Source: Jeotgalibacillus malaysiensis (lineage in GTDB: Bacteria; Bacillota; Bacilli; Bacillales; Jeotgalibacillaceae). Taken from it: a stretch of DNA of 64,000 nt. The position numbers and the translations under genes were made by a program. The stretch is from positions 3,146,501 through 3,210,500 of the forward strand of contig CP009416.1 of assembly GCA_000818095.1 (NCBI GenBank), given 5' to 3'. The notes below the pieces were generated by a model, which saw nothing but the letters and a program-made list of their open reading frames with translations, was not told the origin of the DNA and did no database searches. Position 1 is the stretch's first letter. The number at the start of each line of letters is the position of its first letter. Shown here in pieces: positions 19,121 through 27,731 of the stretch.

Positions 19121-19296
19121 AGATACAATAATGGTTTTAATAAAACTTCTGATTAATATTTTGCAACTGTATTTCTATTAAAGTCAAAACATAAATGTCT
19201 TTTCTATAAAAACACTTGTATTTTCTAGAAAGATTTTAATGACAAGTATACAAGGTTCCCATCACCGTGTCACCCTTATTTGCTGAATATTTAAAT

Positions 19297-19310
19297 TGAT
19301 AACGCTTACA
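19297..19310 (+). promoter_or_regulatory. Candidate cre (CcpA) site
   Basis: TGATAACGCTTACA matches the cre consensus at 13 of 14 positions and lies 83 bases upstream of the uronate-dehydrogenase-like gene, consistent with repression of a sugar-acid catabolic gene by glucose. Confidence 0.5.
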
Positions 19311-19392
19311 AATAATATTTTTTCTAAATTTGGGTTGTATGGCGTTAAAAAGGGAAAGGTACAAGCATGACTTGATACAGAAAGGCAGTGAA

Positions 19393-20190
19393 ATGAATAT
19401 GGGTAAAGTATTGTTAACGGGTGCTTCAGGCGGACTTGGGACTGTGTTGGCTCATGCGTTGAAAGATGATTTTGAACTGGTACTTACAAACCGTTCAACA
19501 TCTGATGAACTGCCGGAGGAGCTGCCGTTTATTGAGGCGGACCTGAACGATTATGAAGCGATCGAAGAGATTTTCAAGGAACATGATATAGAAACGGTTT
19601 TGCATTTTGGCGGGCTGCCTGTGGAAAATGAGTTTGAAGAGATTCTGGATGCAAATATTCGTGGAACGTACCACATTTATGAAGCGGCCAGAACGCATGG
19701 TGTGAAGCGGATTGTGTATGCGAGCAGCATCCATGCTGTAGGGTTCCTGCCAGCGGATGGTGCGCCTTATAATACGACGACAGAGACGCGTCCTGACACC
19801 TTTTATGGGCTGAGCAAGGTATATAATGAAGACCTTGGTAAGCTTTATCATGATAAGTTCGGTATGGAGGTTGTCAATCTGCGGATTTGCGGATGTGTGG
19901 AAAAGCCTGACTCCAGAGAGCATCTGATGATTTGGTTGAGCTATGCAGACCTGACACAGCTTGTGCAGAAATCAATTACAGCTGATATCAATGAGGTTGT
20001 CACGATTTATGGAATTTCTAACAATAAGCAGAGCTTCTTTACAGTAGATCCTGATAATCCGCTTGGCTATGCGCCTGTTGATGATGCGAATGAATATTTG
20101 GATGAACTGCCGGATTCATTTGGGCACCCGGATGATTATAAATATGTAGGCGGGCATGAGTTCGTCAAGAAGGATGCTGCTGAGGATTAA
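19393..20190 (+). CDS. NAD-dependent epimerase/dehydratase, uronate-dehydrogenase-like
   Basis: This 265-residue extended SDR begins at ATG 19393, 7 bases after AGAAAGG; a longer in-frame opening at 19330 has no ribosome binding site. It shows GASGGLGTVLA (NAD-binding Rossmann), HFGGLPVE, YASSIHAVGF (catalytic Ser) and TFYGLSKVYNEDL (YxxxK). The small size, the SSIHAVGF block and the YGLSK block resemble uronate dehydrogenase (Udh), which oxidises glucuronate/galacturonate to the aldarolactone; a sugar epimerase is the alternative. A cre-like site upstream fits a catabolic role. Confidence 0.75.
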   Translation: MNMGKVLLTGASGGLGTVLAHALKDDFELVLTNRSTSDELPEELPFIEADLNDYEAIEEIFKEHDIETVLHFGGLPVENEFEEILDANIRGTYHIYEAARTHGVKRIVYASSIHAVGFLPADGAPYNTTTETRPDTFYGLSKVYNEDLGKLYHDKFGMEVVNLRICGCVEKPDSREHLMIWLSYADLTQLVQKSITADINEVVTIYGISNNKQSFFTVDPDNPLGYAPVDDANEYLDELPDSFGHPDDYKYVGGHEFVKKDAAED

Positions 20191-20193
20191 AAT

Positions 20194-20229
20194 AAACGGT
20201 GCGGGATCAGCTGTGATCCAGCACCGTTT
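20194..20229. terminator. Bidirectional terminator
   Basis: The perfect arms AAACGGTGC and GCACCGTTT enclose a second inverted repeat GGATCA/TGATCC. It separates the convergent SDR and metallopeptidase genes, whose stops are 43 bases apart. Confidence 0.85.
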
Positions 20230-20233
20230 CTCA

Positions 20234-21433
20234 TTAATTTGCTAACATCAGTCTGAGCTTTTTCCCATCTTCAATCATACTTCCCCGAAAATCCCCGATT
20301 CCCGGTATGTTAACAGTTTTCTCATTTACCAGCGGCTTTTCAGTTAAATTCAGCTGCAGTCGATCCGCATGTAAAATAGACTCTGAGTAATGCGTCAGTG
20401 CAGGCTGATTAATCAAATATTCCTGCTCCTGAATCTGCATCGTGACAAAATACTGATGCAACAGCTGATGGTCTACATTCACCATATTCATTGGATCAAA
20501 GAACACCGCTCTCATCGGACCTTCGATGGTAAGCTGATAACCATCATAATCTGAAAATGTCTGGATCGTTTTCAACCTTGACTCCTGCACCATACGGTAA
20601 ATTCTCGACGCTTCCCCCTGCATGCTGTATTCACACTGTGAACCGGTTCCGTCGCATAGCCCCGCTTTTTCTTTAATACATTCATATAACGTACATTCTT
20701 CATGAAAATAACGGTGCTTCCATTCAGGATACAATTCATCAAGCAGCAGACACAGCGCGAGTCCCGAACTGTAGCAGCTCTTTCTTAAATGCAGCTCAGC
20801 CTCTTCATGCTGAAGCAGCTTTTCTTTATAAACCCCTTCTGCATCAGCTCCTGTTTGAAGCGATGCATACGCCTTCATTTCTGCGTACCAGGCAGGACCT
20901 TCAACTGTCTCAATTAGATTTTCATAATGAAGCGATTCACCAAGCAGCTCTCTTCTTTGTTCTCTAAGCAAGACAAAGTGCTTTAAGTGAGACAGCATCT
21001 CATTCTTTGAGGTGGTATCTACTGCTGCACGCAAAACGGTGCGCTCTTCCAGACGGAGACTGATATTCTCTTCAAGAAGCGGGTACTGAACGCCCAGTAA
21101 TTCATCAGGAAACCTCTTCTCATCCATTAATGTCTGGTAACCGTGAAAAAGTTCATGCATTAAAATTGCATAGTTTCCTTCAAAAGAACCTGGTTTTTCA
21201 ACATTTACAATCGCAGTTGGAACATCCTCAAATAAAATTAGTGTATTTCCGACAAATCGCTTATCCCACTCAAACACAAGTGGTTCATCTTCCCCCTGGC
21301 AAATTGGATGATTGAATAAATACACATACTCTCGATTATAAAGTGCATAGGCAGTCAGCCTAAAGCCTGGCCATATCTGATCCAGGTCTGCCATCTCAAG
21401 CTTTTCTTTGAGCCTTCTTGTAAAAGAAATCAT
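20234..21433 (-). CDS. Putative zinc metallopeptidase with HELFH motif
   Basis: This 399-residue soluble protein contains MHELFHGYQ (HExxH zinc signature, about residue 118) followed by EENISLRLEERTVL, whose downstream Glu could be the third zinc ligand. I do not recognise a named family. The ATG at 21433 is chosen because GGAGGTG precedes it; an upstream in-frame start at 21463 lies inside the previous gene. It is likely co-transcribed with the 76-residue DNA-binding protein directly upstream. No signal peptide is visible, so a cytoplasmic role is inferred. Confidence 0.7.
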   Translation of the reverse strand: MISFTRRLKEKLEMADLDQIWPGFRLTAYALYNREYVYLFNHPICQGEDEPLVFEWDKRFVGNTLILFEDVPTAIVNVEKPGSFEGNYAILMHELFHGYQTLMDEKRFPDELLGVQYPLLEENISLRLEERTVLRAAVDTTSKNEMLSHLKHFVLLREQRRELLGESLHYENLIETVEGPAWYAEMKAYASLQTGADAEGVYKEKLLQHEEAELHLRKSCYSSGLALCLLLDELYPEWKHRYFHEECTLYECIKEKAGLCDGTGSQCEYSMQGEASRIYRMVQESRLKTIQTFSDYDGYQLTIEGPMRAVFFDPMNMVNVDHQLLHQYFVTMQIQEQEYLINQPALTHYSESILHADRLQLNLTEKPLVNEKTVNIPGIGDFRGSMIEDGKKLRLMLAN

Positions 21434-21452
21434 CTGGACACCTCCGTTTCTC

Positions 21453-21683
21453 TCAATCTTCATCTTTTACATCATAACTCTCCGGAATCGGTTCGTTCTT
21501 CCACTCCTCAATGAGTTCCTTTACCTTTTCCACCTGTTTTAAATGCTGGTTGAATTGCTCTTTATTAATCAAATACTGCTGTCCGTCATGAACAGCTTTA
21601 ATTTTATTTTCATAGATCAGCTGTATAATAAACTGTTCAGACATATCCAGATAGGCTGCTAATTCTTTTGTTGTAAGATACAT
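21453..21683 (-). CDS. Excisionase/MerR-like small DNA-binding protein
   Basis: This 76-residue protein opens MYLTTKELAAYLDMSEQFI and continues QLIYENKIKAV, YLINKEQFNQHL: the HTH_17 (excisionase-family) winged-helix pattern. The C-terminal part is a charged helix with an acidic end. It precedes the metallopeptidase gene by 19 bases and is presumably in one operon with it. No phage or integrase genes are nearby, so it is more likely a small regulator than a true excisionase. Confidence 0.72.
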   Translation of the reverse strand: MYLTTKELAAYLDMSEQFIIQLIYENKIKAVHDGQQYLINKEQFNQHLKQVEKVKELIEEWKNEPIPESYDVKDED

Positions 21684-21825
21684 TCTCTACACCCTTCATA
21701 TGTCACGTATATTTCTATCATTTACATAGGTAATTATACACTCAAACCCTATAAATATCACGTTTTAAATTTCTACGTTAAATGACATTCACATGACAAA
21801 TTCACTATTTTCCCACAATTTTAAA

Positions 21826-21864
21826 GCAGAGGCGCACTGCATAAACCGTAACAGTGCCCTCTGC
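21826..21864 (-). terminator. Hairpin after the HTH-TPR regulator gene
   Basis: GCAGAGGCGCACTG and CAGTGCCCTCTGC pair almost completely. On the minus strand the stem is followed by only a short weak T stretch, so termination is probable but not certain. Confidence 0.6.
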
Positions 21865-21896
21865 CTGTATTTCCGCTATTTAAAATCATAACAGTC

Positions 21897-23171
21897 TTAT
21901 GATTTGTTATTCAAATTTGCTTTGGTTTTTTCCCATGTTTCCTGAATAAAATGATGGTACGGCGTTTCAGGTAAATCAGCGACTCTTGCTTTTGCTTTCT
22001 CTGCATGCACCAACGCTGTTTCAGGATCACCTTTTTCAATGAGACACAGTGCCATATAGGCATCTGCAGTGGCAAGCATTGAAATATCGAATGGATGATG
22101 GGCGAATGATGGGAATTCAAACTGTTTTAGTTCCTCATACGCCTGATCAATATTTCCAAGACCGTAGTTTCCACTTCCCCGCTCTAAATAAATATAGCCG
22201 CTTTCCTCCATCTCAGCAAACTCTTCGTTCTGCCTGATATCATTTAGCATCTGAAGAGCTTCTTCATGCTGCTTCAAATAAATGTTTTTATAATGAATTT
22301 CCATGAACATTGTGCTGGTGATGCCATCATATCGCTCAGTGAACTCTGCGAACTGCCTTGATTTTTTTAACGCATAACGTCTTTTCTCCTCATCACCTTT
22401 TAATAACGAATAAAATGAAACCAGACGATAAACATCATCCATTAAATAATATATATTTTTACGCTTTGAAAACGAAATAATACTATCAAGGATACCTGCT
22501 GCTTCTTCATATCTTCCCACCGCAAATAACAAAACGGCTTCTAAGTGATCTGATTCAATCTGAACAAGCGGATCCGCCAGCAACTCTTTTTTGTAGTAAG
22601 CTTCTTTGTAAATTAAAAGCTGCTCAAGTGCTTCCTTGTATTCGTGCTGAATAAACTTATTCAAAACTATTCTCATTTGTGCTTTATAAACGCTGTGGTT
22701 CAAAGACAAATGTTCATAGCACTCAATCGCCTGACTGATATGGTTCAATCCACTCTCAATTTTTTCATCATTTAAATCAATTCGTCCTGCAATTTCATAA
22801 AAACGTCCAGTCTCATATGTTTTCGGCAACTCCTGATCGAGGATCTGCTTCAAGATTTTTCTGATCTCCCGTTGTAACCGGTTATATTCTTTTAAGGTTT
22901 TTGACTGATATACTTCCTGCAGCATTTCTTCTATCTCAACCAGCTTCTGCTTCATCTCTTCACTCGACTCTTCGGCCAGCAGCACCTGCACATTTACACC
23001 AAGCTGACTGGCAATATGTTGAAGACTTTCCATTGAAGGGTTTGACCGGCCGTTTTCGATCAGGCTCAGCATCCCTTTAGACATCGCATCTCCTGCAACA
23101 TCCACCAGCGTCATCTTTTTTTCTTTTCGTAATTTTCTAATACGATCGCCCAGACTGCTCATGCTTTTCAC
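21897..23171 (-). CDS. HTH-TPR transcriptional regulator (PlcR/Rgg-like)
   Basis: This 424-residue protein has an XRE-type helix-turn-helix at residues 7-62 (LGDRIRKLRKEKKMTLVDVAG, then MLSLIENGRSNPSMESLQHIA) followed by a long all-helical region with TPR-like pairs (residues about 120-410, for example YEEAAGILDSIISF and YLERGSGNYGLGNIDQAYEEL). This architecture is shared with PlcR/Rgg/AimR-type regulators, many of which sense peptides; no pheromone gene is seen next to it. It diverges from an MFS transporter, and two 17-base palindromes between them are likely its operators. Confidence 0.85.
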   Translation of the reverse strand: MKSMSSLGDRIRKLRKEKKMTLVDVAGDAMSKGMLSLIENGRSNPSMESLQHIASQLGVNVQVLLAEESSEEMKQKLVEIEEMLQEVYQSKTLKEYNRLQREIRKILKQILDQELPKTYETGRFYEIAGRIDLNDEKIESGLNHISQAIECYEHLSLNHSVYKAQMRIVLNKFIQHEYKEALEQLLIYKEAYYKKELLADPLVQIESDHLEAVLLFAVGRYEEAAGILDSIISFSKRKNIYYLMDDVYRLVSFYSLLKGDEEKRRYALKKSRQFAEFTERYDGITSTMFMEIHYKNIYLKQHEEALQMLNDIRQNEEFAEMEESGYIYLERGSGNYGLGNIDQAYEELKQFEFPSFAHHPFDISMLATADAYMALCLIEKGDPETALVHAEKAKARVADLPETPYHHFIQETWEKTKANLNNKS

Positions 23172-23187
23172 CCTCTAATTTCTTTTT

Positions 23188-23204
23188 GTTTAATTATATT
23201 AAAC
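23188..23204. promoter_or_regulatory. Operator 1 of HTH-TPR regulator (candidate)
   Basis: GTTTAATTATATTAAAC is a near-perfect 17-base palindrome located between the start codon of the HTH-TPR gene and the -35 of the MFS promoter. It is the first of a pair with centres 55 bases apart. Confidence 0.65.
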
Positions 23205-23211
23205 TTTTCTG

Positions 23212-23240
23212 TTGATTACAAAGAAAAGGCATGTTATGAT
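23212..23240 (+). promoter_or_regulatory. MFS transporter promoter
   Basis: The -35 TTGATT (23212-23217) and -10 TATGAT (23235-23240) have a 17-base spacer. The element is flanked by the two GTTTAATT…AAC palindromes. Confidence 0.65.
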
Positions 23241-23242
23241 TT

Positions 23243-23259
23243 GTTTAATTAAATTAAAC
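23243..23259. promoter_or_regulatory. Operator 2 of HTH-TPR regulator (candidate)
   Basis: GTTTAATTAAATTAAAC differs from operator 1 at one central base. It begins 3 bases after the -10 of the MFS promoter, so binding would cover the transcription start. Confidence 0.68.
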
Positions 23260-23279
23260 TTTTGAAAAGAGGGGTTTAT

Positions 23280-24575
23280 ATGACTGACCAGCAGCGACTG
23301 CAAAAAGCCACCCGGAATTTGTTTTTCTTCACAGGCGGCGAGTTTATCGGCACGATTGGTGCACATATTTTTATGTTCGGGATCAGTTTTTTCGTATTAA
23401 CGTTAACAGGTTCTGCCTCAAGTTTTGCTCTGACATTTCTATGTTCAATGGTGCCAAGAATTATACTCTCGCCGATTGCCGGTCATATCGTCGATCGCCT
23501 GCCAAGAAAAAAGGTGGTTGTAACCGCTCATGCCCTGATGACTATGACAATGCTGCTGGTCTTTTTCTATACGCTTTCTTACGGATTGAGTATGCCGGTC
23601 ATTTATATCACTGCTTTTCTATTAGCGGTTTTTGCAACATTTGCCGGGATTGGACTGACGGCATCGATTGCCAGCTTTGTTGACGGTCCCCGTATACAGA
23701 GAGCTGTTTCATTAACGCAGTCTTCTACTTCACTGGCAACCATTTTGGGCCCTGTAATTGGTGGGATCATGTATGGCTTTTTATCAATTGAGATGTTTTT
23801 CTTAGTTCATGCAACTGCCTATGCGATCGCATTGCTTTGTGAAATCAATATTGATTTTTCTCTTTATAAAGAAGAGCTTCCTGAAGATACTCAACAGAAT
23901 GAACCGATGATAACCAGTCTGAAAGCGGGCATTGCTTTTGTAAAAGGACATCGTGTGCTGCTCCCGATTATGCTTGTGGCGCTTTGGGTAAACTTCTTTT
24001 TCATGGCAGCTGTCGTAGGACTACCTTATATCATCATTGAGGTACTTGGTGCCACGTCCAGTCAGTTCGGATTGGTCGAAGCGATGATTGGTGCCGGGAC
24101 GCTGGCTCTGTCAGTCTTCCTTTCCATCCGTAAAGAGTTTCAAAAACCGATCCGCACCATGCGTTTTGGCATGATCAGCATTGGCTTTCTTTTCGCACTA
24201 TTAGCCCTTCCACTGATGATCTCAATGGGTTCGCCGACATTTATCATTTATTATATGGCTGTTAACTTCCTGTTTGGTGCTGCGATGATCATTATCAACA
24301 CGCCGATATTGGTACTTATGCAGAAAACCACACCTGAACATTACCGCGGAAGAGTATTCGGTCTCCTTGAAATGGTGGCTTCAGGTATTTCACCAATCGG
24401 ACTGGTCTTATTCGGGTTTCTGTATGACATTGTATCTCCAGCTCTGATTATTCTCATTACAGCCGTTTTGTTAATTGGTGTTACAGTCATTGGCCTGCGT
24501 CCTTCTAAGGTGGATGACGAAGCTGCTGCTGAAGAAGTCGTTGAGGAAAAGTCAGTGAAGGTTGCTGAAGCTTAA
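23280..24575 (+). CDS. MFS transporter, probable drug efflux
   Basis: This 431-residue transporter has 12 predicted transmembrane segments. GHIVDRLPRKKVVV is the conserved cytoplasmic loop between helices 2 and 3, and HYRGRVFGLLEM lies in the second half; both fit the MFS_3/enterobactin-exporter-like (MefA/YfmO) group. ATG 23280 follows AAGAGGGG; the upstream in-frame TTG at 23262 would start within the ribosome binding site region. The acidic Ala/Glu/Val-rich C-terminal tail is unusual but short. Context suggests repression by the divergent HTH-TPR regulator. Confidence 0.85.
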   Translation: MTDQQRLQKATRNLFFFTGGEFIGTIGAHIFMFGISFFVLTLTGSASSFALTFLCSMVPRIILSPIAGHIVDRLPRKKVVVTAHALMTMTMLLVFFYTLSYGLSMPVIYITAFLLAVFATFAGIGLTASIASFVDGPRIQRAVSLTQSSTSLATILGPVIGGIMYGFLSIEMFFLVHATAYAIALLCEINIDFSLYKEELPEDTQQNEPMITSLKAGIAFVKGHRVLLPIMLVALWVNFFFMAAVVGLPYIIIEVLGATSSQFGLVEAMIGAGTLALSVFLSIRKEFQKPIRTMRFGMISIGFLFALLALPLMISMGSPTFIIYYMAVNFLFGAAMIIINTPILVLMQKTTPEHYRGRVFGLLEMVASGISPIGLVLFGFLYDIVSPALIILITAVLLIGVTVIGLRPSKVDDEAAAEEVVEEKSVKVAEA

Positions 24576-24595
24576 AATAGATAATGTATTCAATC

Positions 24596-24624
24596 AAAAA
24601 AGCCGGGAAATCTCCCGGCTTTTT
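24596..24624. terminator. Bidirectional terminator
   Basis: AAAAAGCCGGGA and TCCCGGCTTTTT form a perfect stem between the convergent MFS and FAD-oxidoreductase genes. Confidence 0.92.
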
Positions 24625-24629
24625 CACAC

Positions 24630-25838
24630 TCAATCTCTTCCCGGATCCACAATCGCCGCTTCATCCGGATCATGCTCTTCAAACAGCATTTCACGCAGCA
24701 GCTTTGCACCAAGCTTACTGTATACAGTGCCATTTCCACCAAACCCAAGACAATAATAAATGCCTTCATGCTTTGGATCTTTACCGATAAACGGAAGACC
24801 GTCTTCAGATTCCCCGAAGGCTGCTGACCATACGTAATCAGCGTGAAGCTCAAGTTCCGGGAAGTGCTCCTTAATTCGGTTAATCAGCCGTTCTCCGCGG
24901 TCTCGGAGCTTTTCATCACTTACGTCAGCATCCATTTTATCCTCGTCCAGTCCACCGGCAATAATTCTGCCGTCTTCTGTTGTTCTCATATAAAAGTAGG
25001 GGCGTTTCGTCTCCCAGATCAGCGCACGATAGATCCATGATTCCAGATCCTCTACCGGATTGGTTGCAATCGCATAGGTCCTGTTTAATTCACCGCCAAA
25101 TCTGTCAGCAAAAGATTTTGCTTCATATCCCGTACAATAAATAACGCGTTCTGCAGTAATTTTGCCATCAGCCGTTTCAAGCACATGCTGCCCGTCAACA
25201 GTCTGTAAGTTTTCAAGCGGCGTATGCTCATAGATCTGAACTCCACGCGTCTGCGCGCTTTCGAACAGTGATCTAATCAGCCTGAAGGGATTCACCTCTG
25301 CATCTCCGTGTGTCATCAGTGCTGCAGGCTTTCTGAACCCATACAGCTCCTCAATTTTATCCGCATCAAAATACTCCACTTCAAAGCCATGCTCCGATAG
25401 CGCTTCATATTCATTCTTCAGTTTTTCAATATCAGATTCATCTGAAGCATAATAGAGACTCGGTCTTCTGATAAAATCCACCTTACCAGGTAAAGTACCC
25501 GCAACCTTTTGCAGCTCTTCAACAGCATCCAGGCACATTTTATAAAAGGTGACTGCCTTTTCTTCACCGATCTCTTCTATAAATTCATGCAGCATTTTAT
25601 CATTTGAATACTGAAGCAGGCCGGTATTAGCAGATGAACTGCCTTCTCCTACACCACCTTTATCTACTACAGCGATCTTCAACTGGGTATGTGACAGCTC
25701 TTCTGCACATAGTGCTCCGGCCATCCCTCCACCGACGATCAACACATCAACATGCTGCTCTTCTTTTAACGCCGGGAATGAGACATCTCTTTCTGCAGTC
25801 TCCGGCCAGTATAATTTCCCATTATGTAATTCTGTCAT
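24630..25838 (-). CDS. FAD-dependent amino acid/amine oxidoreductase (DAO family)
   Basis: This 402-residue flavoprotein begins at ATG 25838 after AGAGGGAGTG; the longer open frame to 25898 has no ribosome binding site. VLIVGGGMAGALCAEEL (residues 31-47) is the dinucleotide-binding fold, and DKGGVGEGSSSANTGLLQYS and the C-terminal YYCLGFGGNGTVYSKLGAKLL fit the DAO/gamma-glutamylputrescine-oxidase-like (OrdL) subgroup. The substrate is probably an N-alkyl amine or amino acid; it cannot be narrowed from sequence. It is monocistronic, following the GGDEF gene and its terminator. Confidence 0.82.
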   Translation of the reverse strand: MTELHNGKLYWPETAERDVSFPALKEEQHVDVLIVGGGMAGALCAEELSHTQLKIAVVDKGGVGEGSSSANTGLLQYSNDKMLHEFIEEIGEEKAVTFYKMCLDAVEELQKVAGTLPGKVDFIRRPSLYYASDESDIEKLKNEYEALSEHGFEVEYFDADKIEELYGFRKPAALMTHGDAEVNPFRLIRSLFESAQTRGVQIYEHTPLENLQTVDGQHVLETADGKITAERVIYCTGYEAKSFADRFGGELNRTYAIATNPVEDLESWIYRALIWETKRPYFYMRTTEDGRIIAGGLDEDKMDADVSDEKLRDRGERLINRIKEHFPELELHADYVWSAAFGESEDGLPFIGKDPKHEGIYYCLGFGGNGTVYSKLGAKLLREMLFEEHDPDEAAIVDPGRD

Positions 25839-25901
25839 GTTCTGCACTCCCTCTCTGTGTTTATTTATACCCTGCTCAATCGTCCGGCAAAACCGCACAA
25901 A

Positions 25902-25929
25902 AAAATAAGCACTTCAACGTGCTTATTTT
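25902..25929 (-). terminator. Rho-independent terminator of the GGDEF gene
   Basis: AAAATAAGCAC and GTGCTTATTTT form a perfect stem with a six-base loop and T run on the minus strand. It overlaps the last codons of the diguanylate cyclase gene. Confidence 0.85.
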
Positions 25930-27566
25930 CCGTAAAGCCTCAGCATATTTTTGCCATTATCCTTTGCGCTATAAAGGGCTTCATCAGCCTGCTTCATCAG
26001 CTCACGTTTGTTTTTACCGTGCCGCGGGTAAATCGAGATCCCCATACTTGATGTGACATCAAGCTGCTGACCGCTGATTCTGTAAGGCTTGCTAAGCGCA
26101 CTCAACACTTCACCCGCTTTATTGACTGCATCTGCTTCGTCTGTAATATTTGGCAGCAGGACAAGAAACTCATCTCCACCAAGTCGTGCCACCAGCTGAT
26201 CTTCATTCATTTCATTGCGGATCCGATTTGCGAAAAGCTTAAGCAAGTCATCACCTGCATCATGGCCAAACGAGTCGTTGATTTCTTTAAAGTGATCCAT
26301 ATCAATATAAAGAATCGCAAACTCCCTGTGATTTTCTTTTGCATCTGCAATAATCTCATCAATTTTTTCAGTAATGTGGCGGCGGTTTGGAAGTCCTGTC
26401 AGGCTGTCAGTGAACGCCATCTTTTTTAGCGCTCTTTCCGCTCTGTTACGCTGCGTCATATCCTGCCCGACTTCATAGATTCCGATTGTCTCACCATTGA
26501 CCCTGATCGGAAGTGTTTTAATTTTGAGCTCCACTTTGTTCCCTTTTTTATGAAACATATCAGTCATGTATTCAACTGATTCACCTTTTAGCGTACGCTT
26601 CACGACATCTTCATATCGAATCCTCTGTTCATCTGTATAATTCATTAAATGCTTCCGGCCGAGCTGAAGCATTTCTTCTTTTGTATAGCCCAAAATATCC
26701 GTAACTGCTCCATTTACATTTTCAACGCGGCCCTTTTTATCAATTGCCCAGATAATATCGGGGTTTGCATCAAACAGGGATTTAAATCTCTCTTCACGTT
26801 CTCTCGCCTGCTTTTCAACCTCTTTTAAATGGGTGATGTCTTTATACATGACAATCGCATAGGAACGGTTGTTCAATTTCACCGGACGATAGGAAGCAAG
26901 TACTTCAATGATACTTCCATCCTTGCGCTTTCTCTGACGTTCCATATTTTCGTAGGCTTTACCACCGAACAAACTTGAAAGAAAAGCTTCGTGCTTTTCC
27001 TGATGATGTGCTGTAAAAAAAGGTGGAATCATAACGCCTTTAATTTCTTCTTCCTTATAGCCAAGCATTTCTTCAAATGCACGATTGACCCTATAAATCG
27101 AACCGTCTTCATTCATAAAGAAAATAGCGTCAGAAGCATGATCCCATACGAGCCCAAGCTCAGCAGATGTTTTCGCAAGGTCATCTTCAAGCGTTTTACG
27201 TTCTGTCATGTCACGTGTAATAGATAAAACATGAGTGACGTCGCCATCTTCATTCAAAATAGGATTAAGTGTCGTTTCTCCAATCCAACTATCTTCTCCG
27301 AGAAGCTCAAAATGAGTATGAGACTTTGTATGCAGGATCTCCAGATATTTTTCCTTAATAAATGCAGCATGTTCCGGATCATATATATCCTCGAAACTTC
27401 TTCCAAGGATTGTTTCATTTAAACCAAGGATGTCTTTTCCCTGTTCATTAATAAATTCATATATAAATTCAGGACCCGGTATTACTTCAAGTATTAAAAC
27501 AATGTCAGATATCCTGTCCATCATCGTAATAAATGGGTGTATATTATTCTCATATCGCTGTTTCAT
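25923..27566 (-). CDS. PAS-PAS-PAS-GGDEF diguanylate cyclase
   Basis: This 547-residue soluble protein has three PAS domains with PAC motifs (about residues 10-125, 130-250 and 258-375) and a C-terminal GGDEF domain (about 380-545). The active-site loop RLGGDEFLVLL is intact, as are DSLTGLPNRRH and IDMDHFKEINDSFGHDAGD, so it should make cyclic di-GMP from GTP. No RxxD inhibitory site is obvious immediately before GGDEF and no EAL domain is present. There is no transmembrane segment; the ligand or redox signal for the PAS domains is unknown. It is monocistronic. Confidence 0.92.
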   Translation of the reverse strand: MKQRYENNIHPFITMMDRISDIVLILEVIPGPEFIYEFINEQGKDILGLNETILGRSFEDIYDPEHAAFIKEKYLEILHTKSHTHFELLGEDSWIGETTLNPILNEDGDVTHVLSITRDMTERKTLEDDLAKTSAELGLVWDHASDAIFFMNEDGSIYRVNRAFEEMLGYKEEEIKGVMIPPFFTAHHQEKHEAFLSSLFGGKAYENMERQRKRKDGSIIEVLASYRPVKLNNRSYAIVMYKDITHLKEVEKQAREREERFKSLFDANPDIIWAIDKKGRVENVNGAVTDILGYTKEEMLQLGRKHLMNYTDEQRIRYEDVVKRTLKGESVEYMTDMFHKKGNKVELKIKTLPIRVNGETIGIYEVGQDMTQRNRAERALKKMAFTDSLTGLPNRRHITEKIDEIIADAKENHREFAILYIDMDHFKEINDSFGHDAGDDLLKLFANRIRNEMNEDQLVARLGGDEFLVLLPNITDEADAVNKAGEVLSALSKPYRISGQQLDVTSSMGISIYPRHGKNKRELMKQADEALYSAKDNGKNMLRLYGK

Positions 27567-27692
27567 TACTTAAACCTCCGTCCATCCGACATAGTACTTT
27601 TATCATACCACGATTACACAAAAGTTAAGCGTGTCGATAGGCTCAAAAGCAGAAATTTCAAATATTTTTCACTTATTTACATATTATAACTG

Positions 27693-27723
27693 AAAAAGAC
27701 GCCCTATTAAAAGGACGTCTTTT
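27693..27723 (-). terminator. Rho-independent terminator of aceA
   Basis: AAAAAGACGCCC and GGACGTCTTTT pair with one wobble around an AT loop and end in a T run on the minus strand, 9 bases after the aceA stop. Confidence 0.88.
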
Positions 27724-27731
27724 ATCATTTA

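Noticed and set aside
18993-19181. Open frame across repeat R4, similar to one across R5
   Set aside because: The similar peptides arise only because the repeat DNA is similar; no ribosome binding site and no conservation expected outside the repeat.
18951-19300. Lysine riboswitch ahead of aspartokinase
   Set aside because: The leader holds repeat R4 and AT-rich DNA; none of the conserved lysine-aptamer segments could be recognised.
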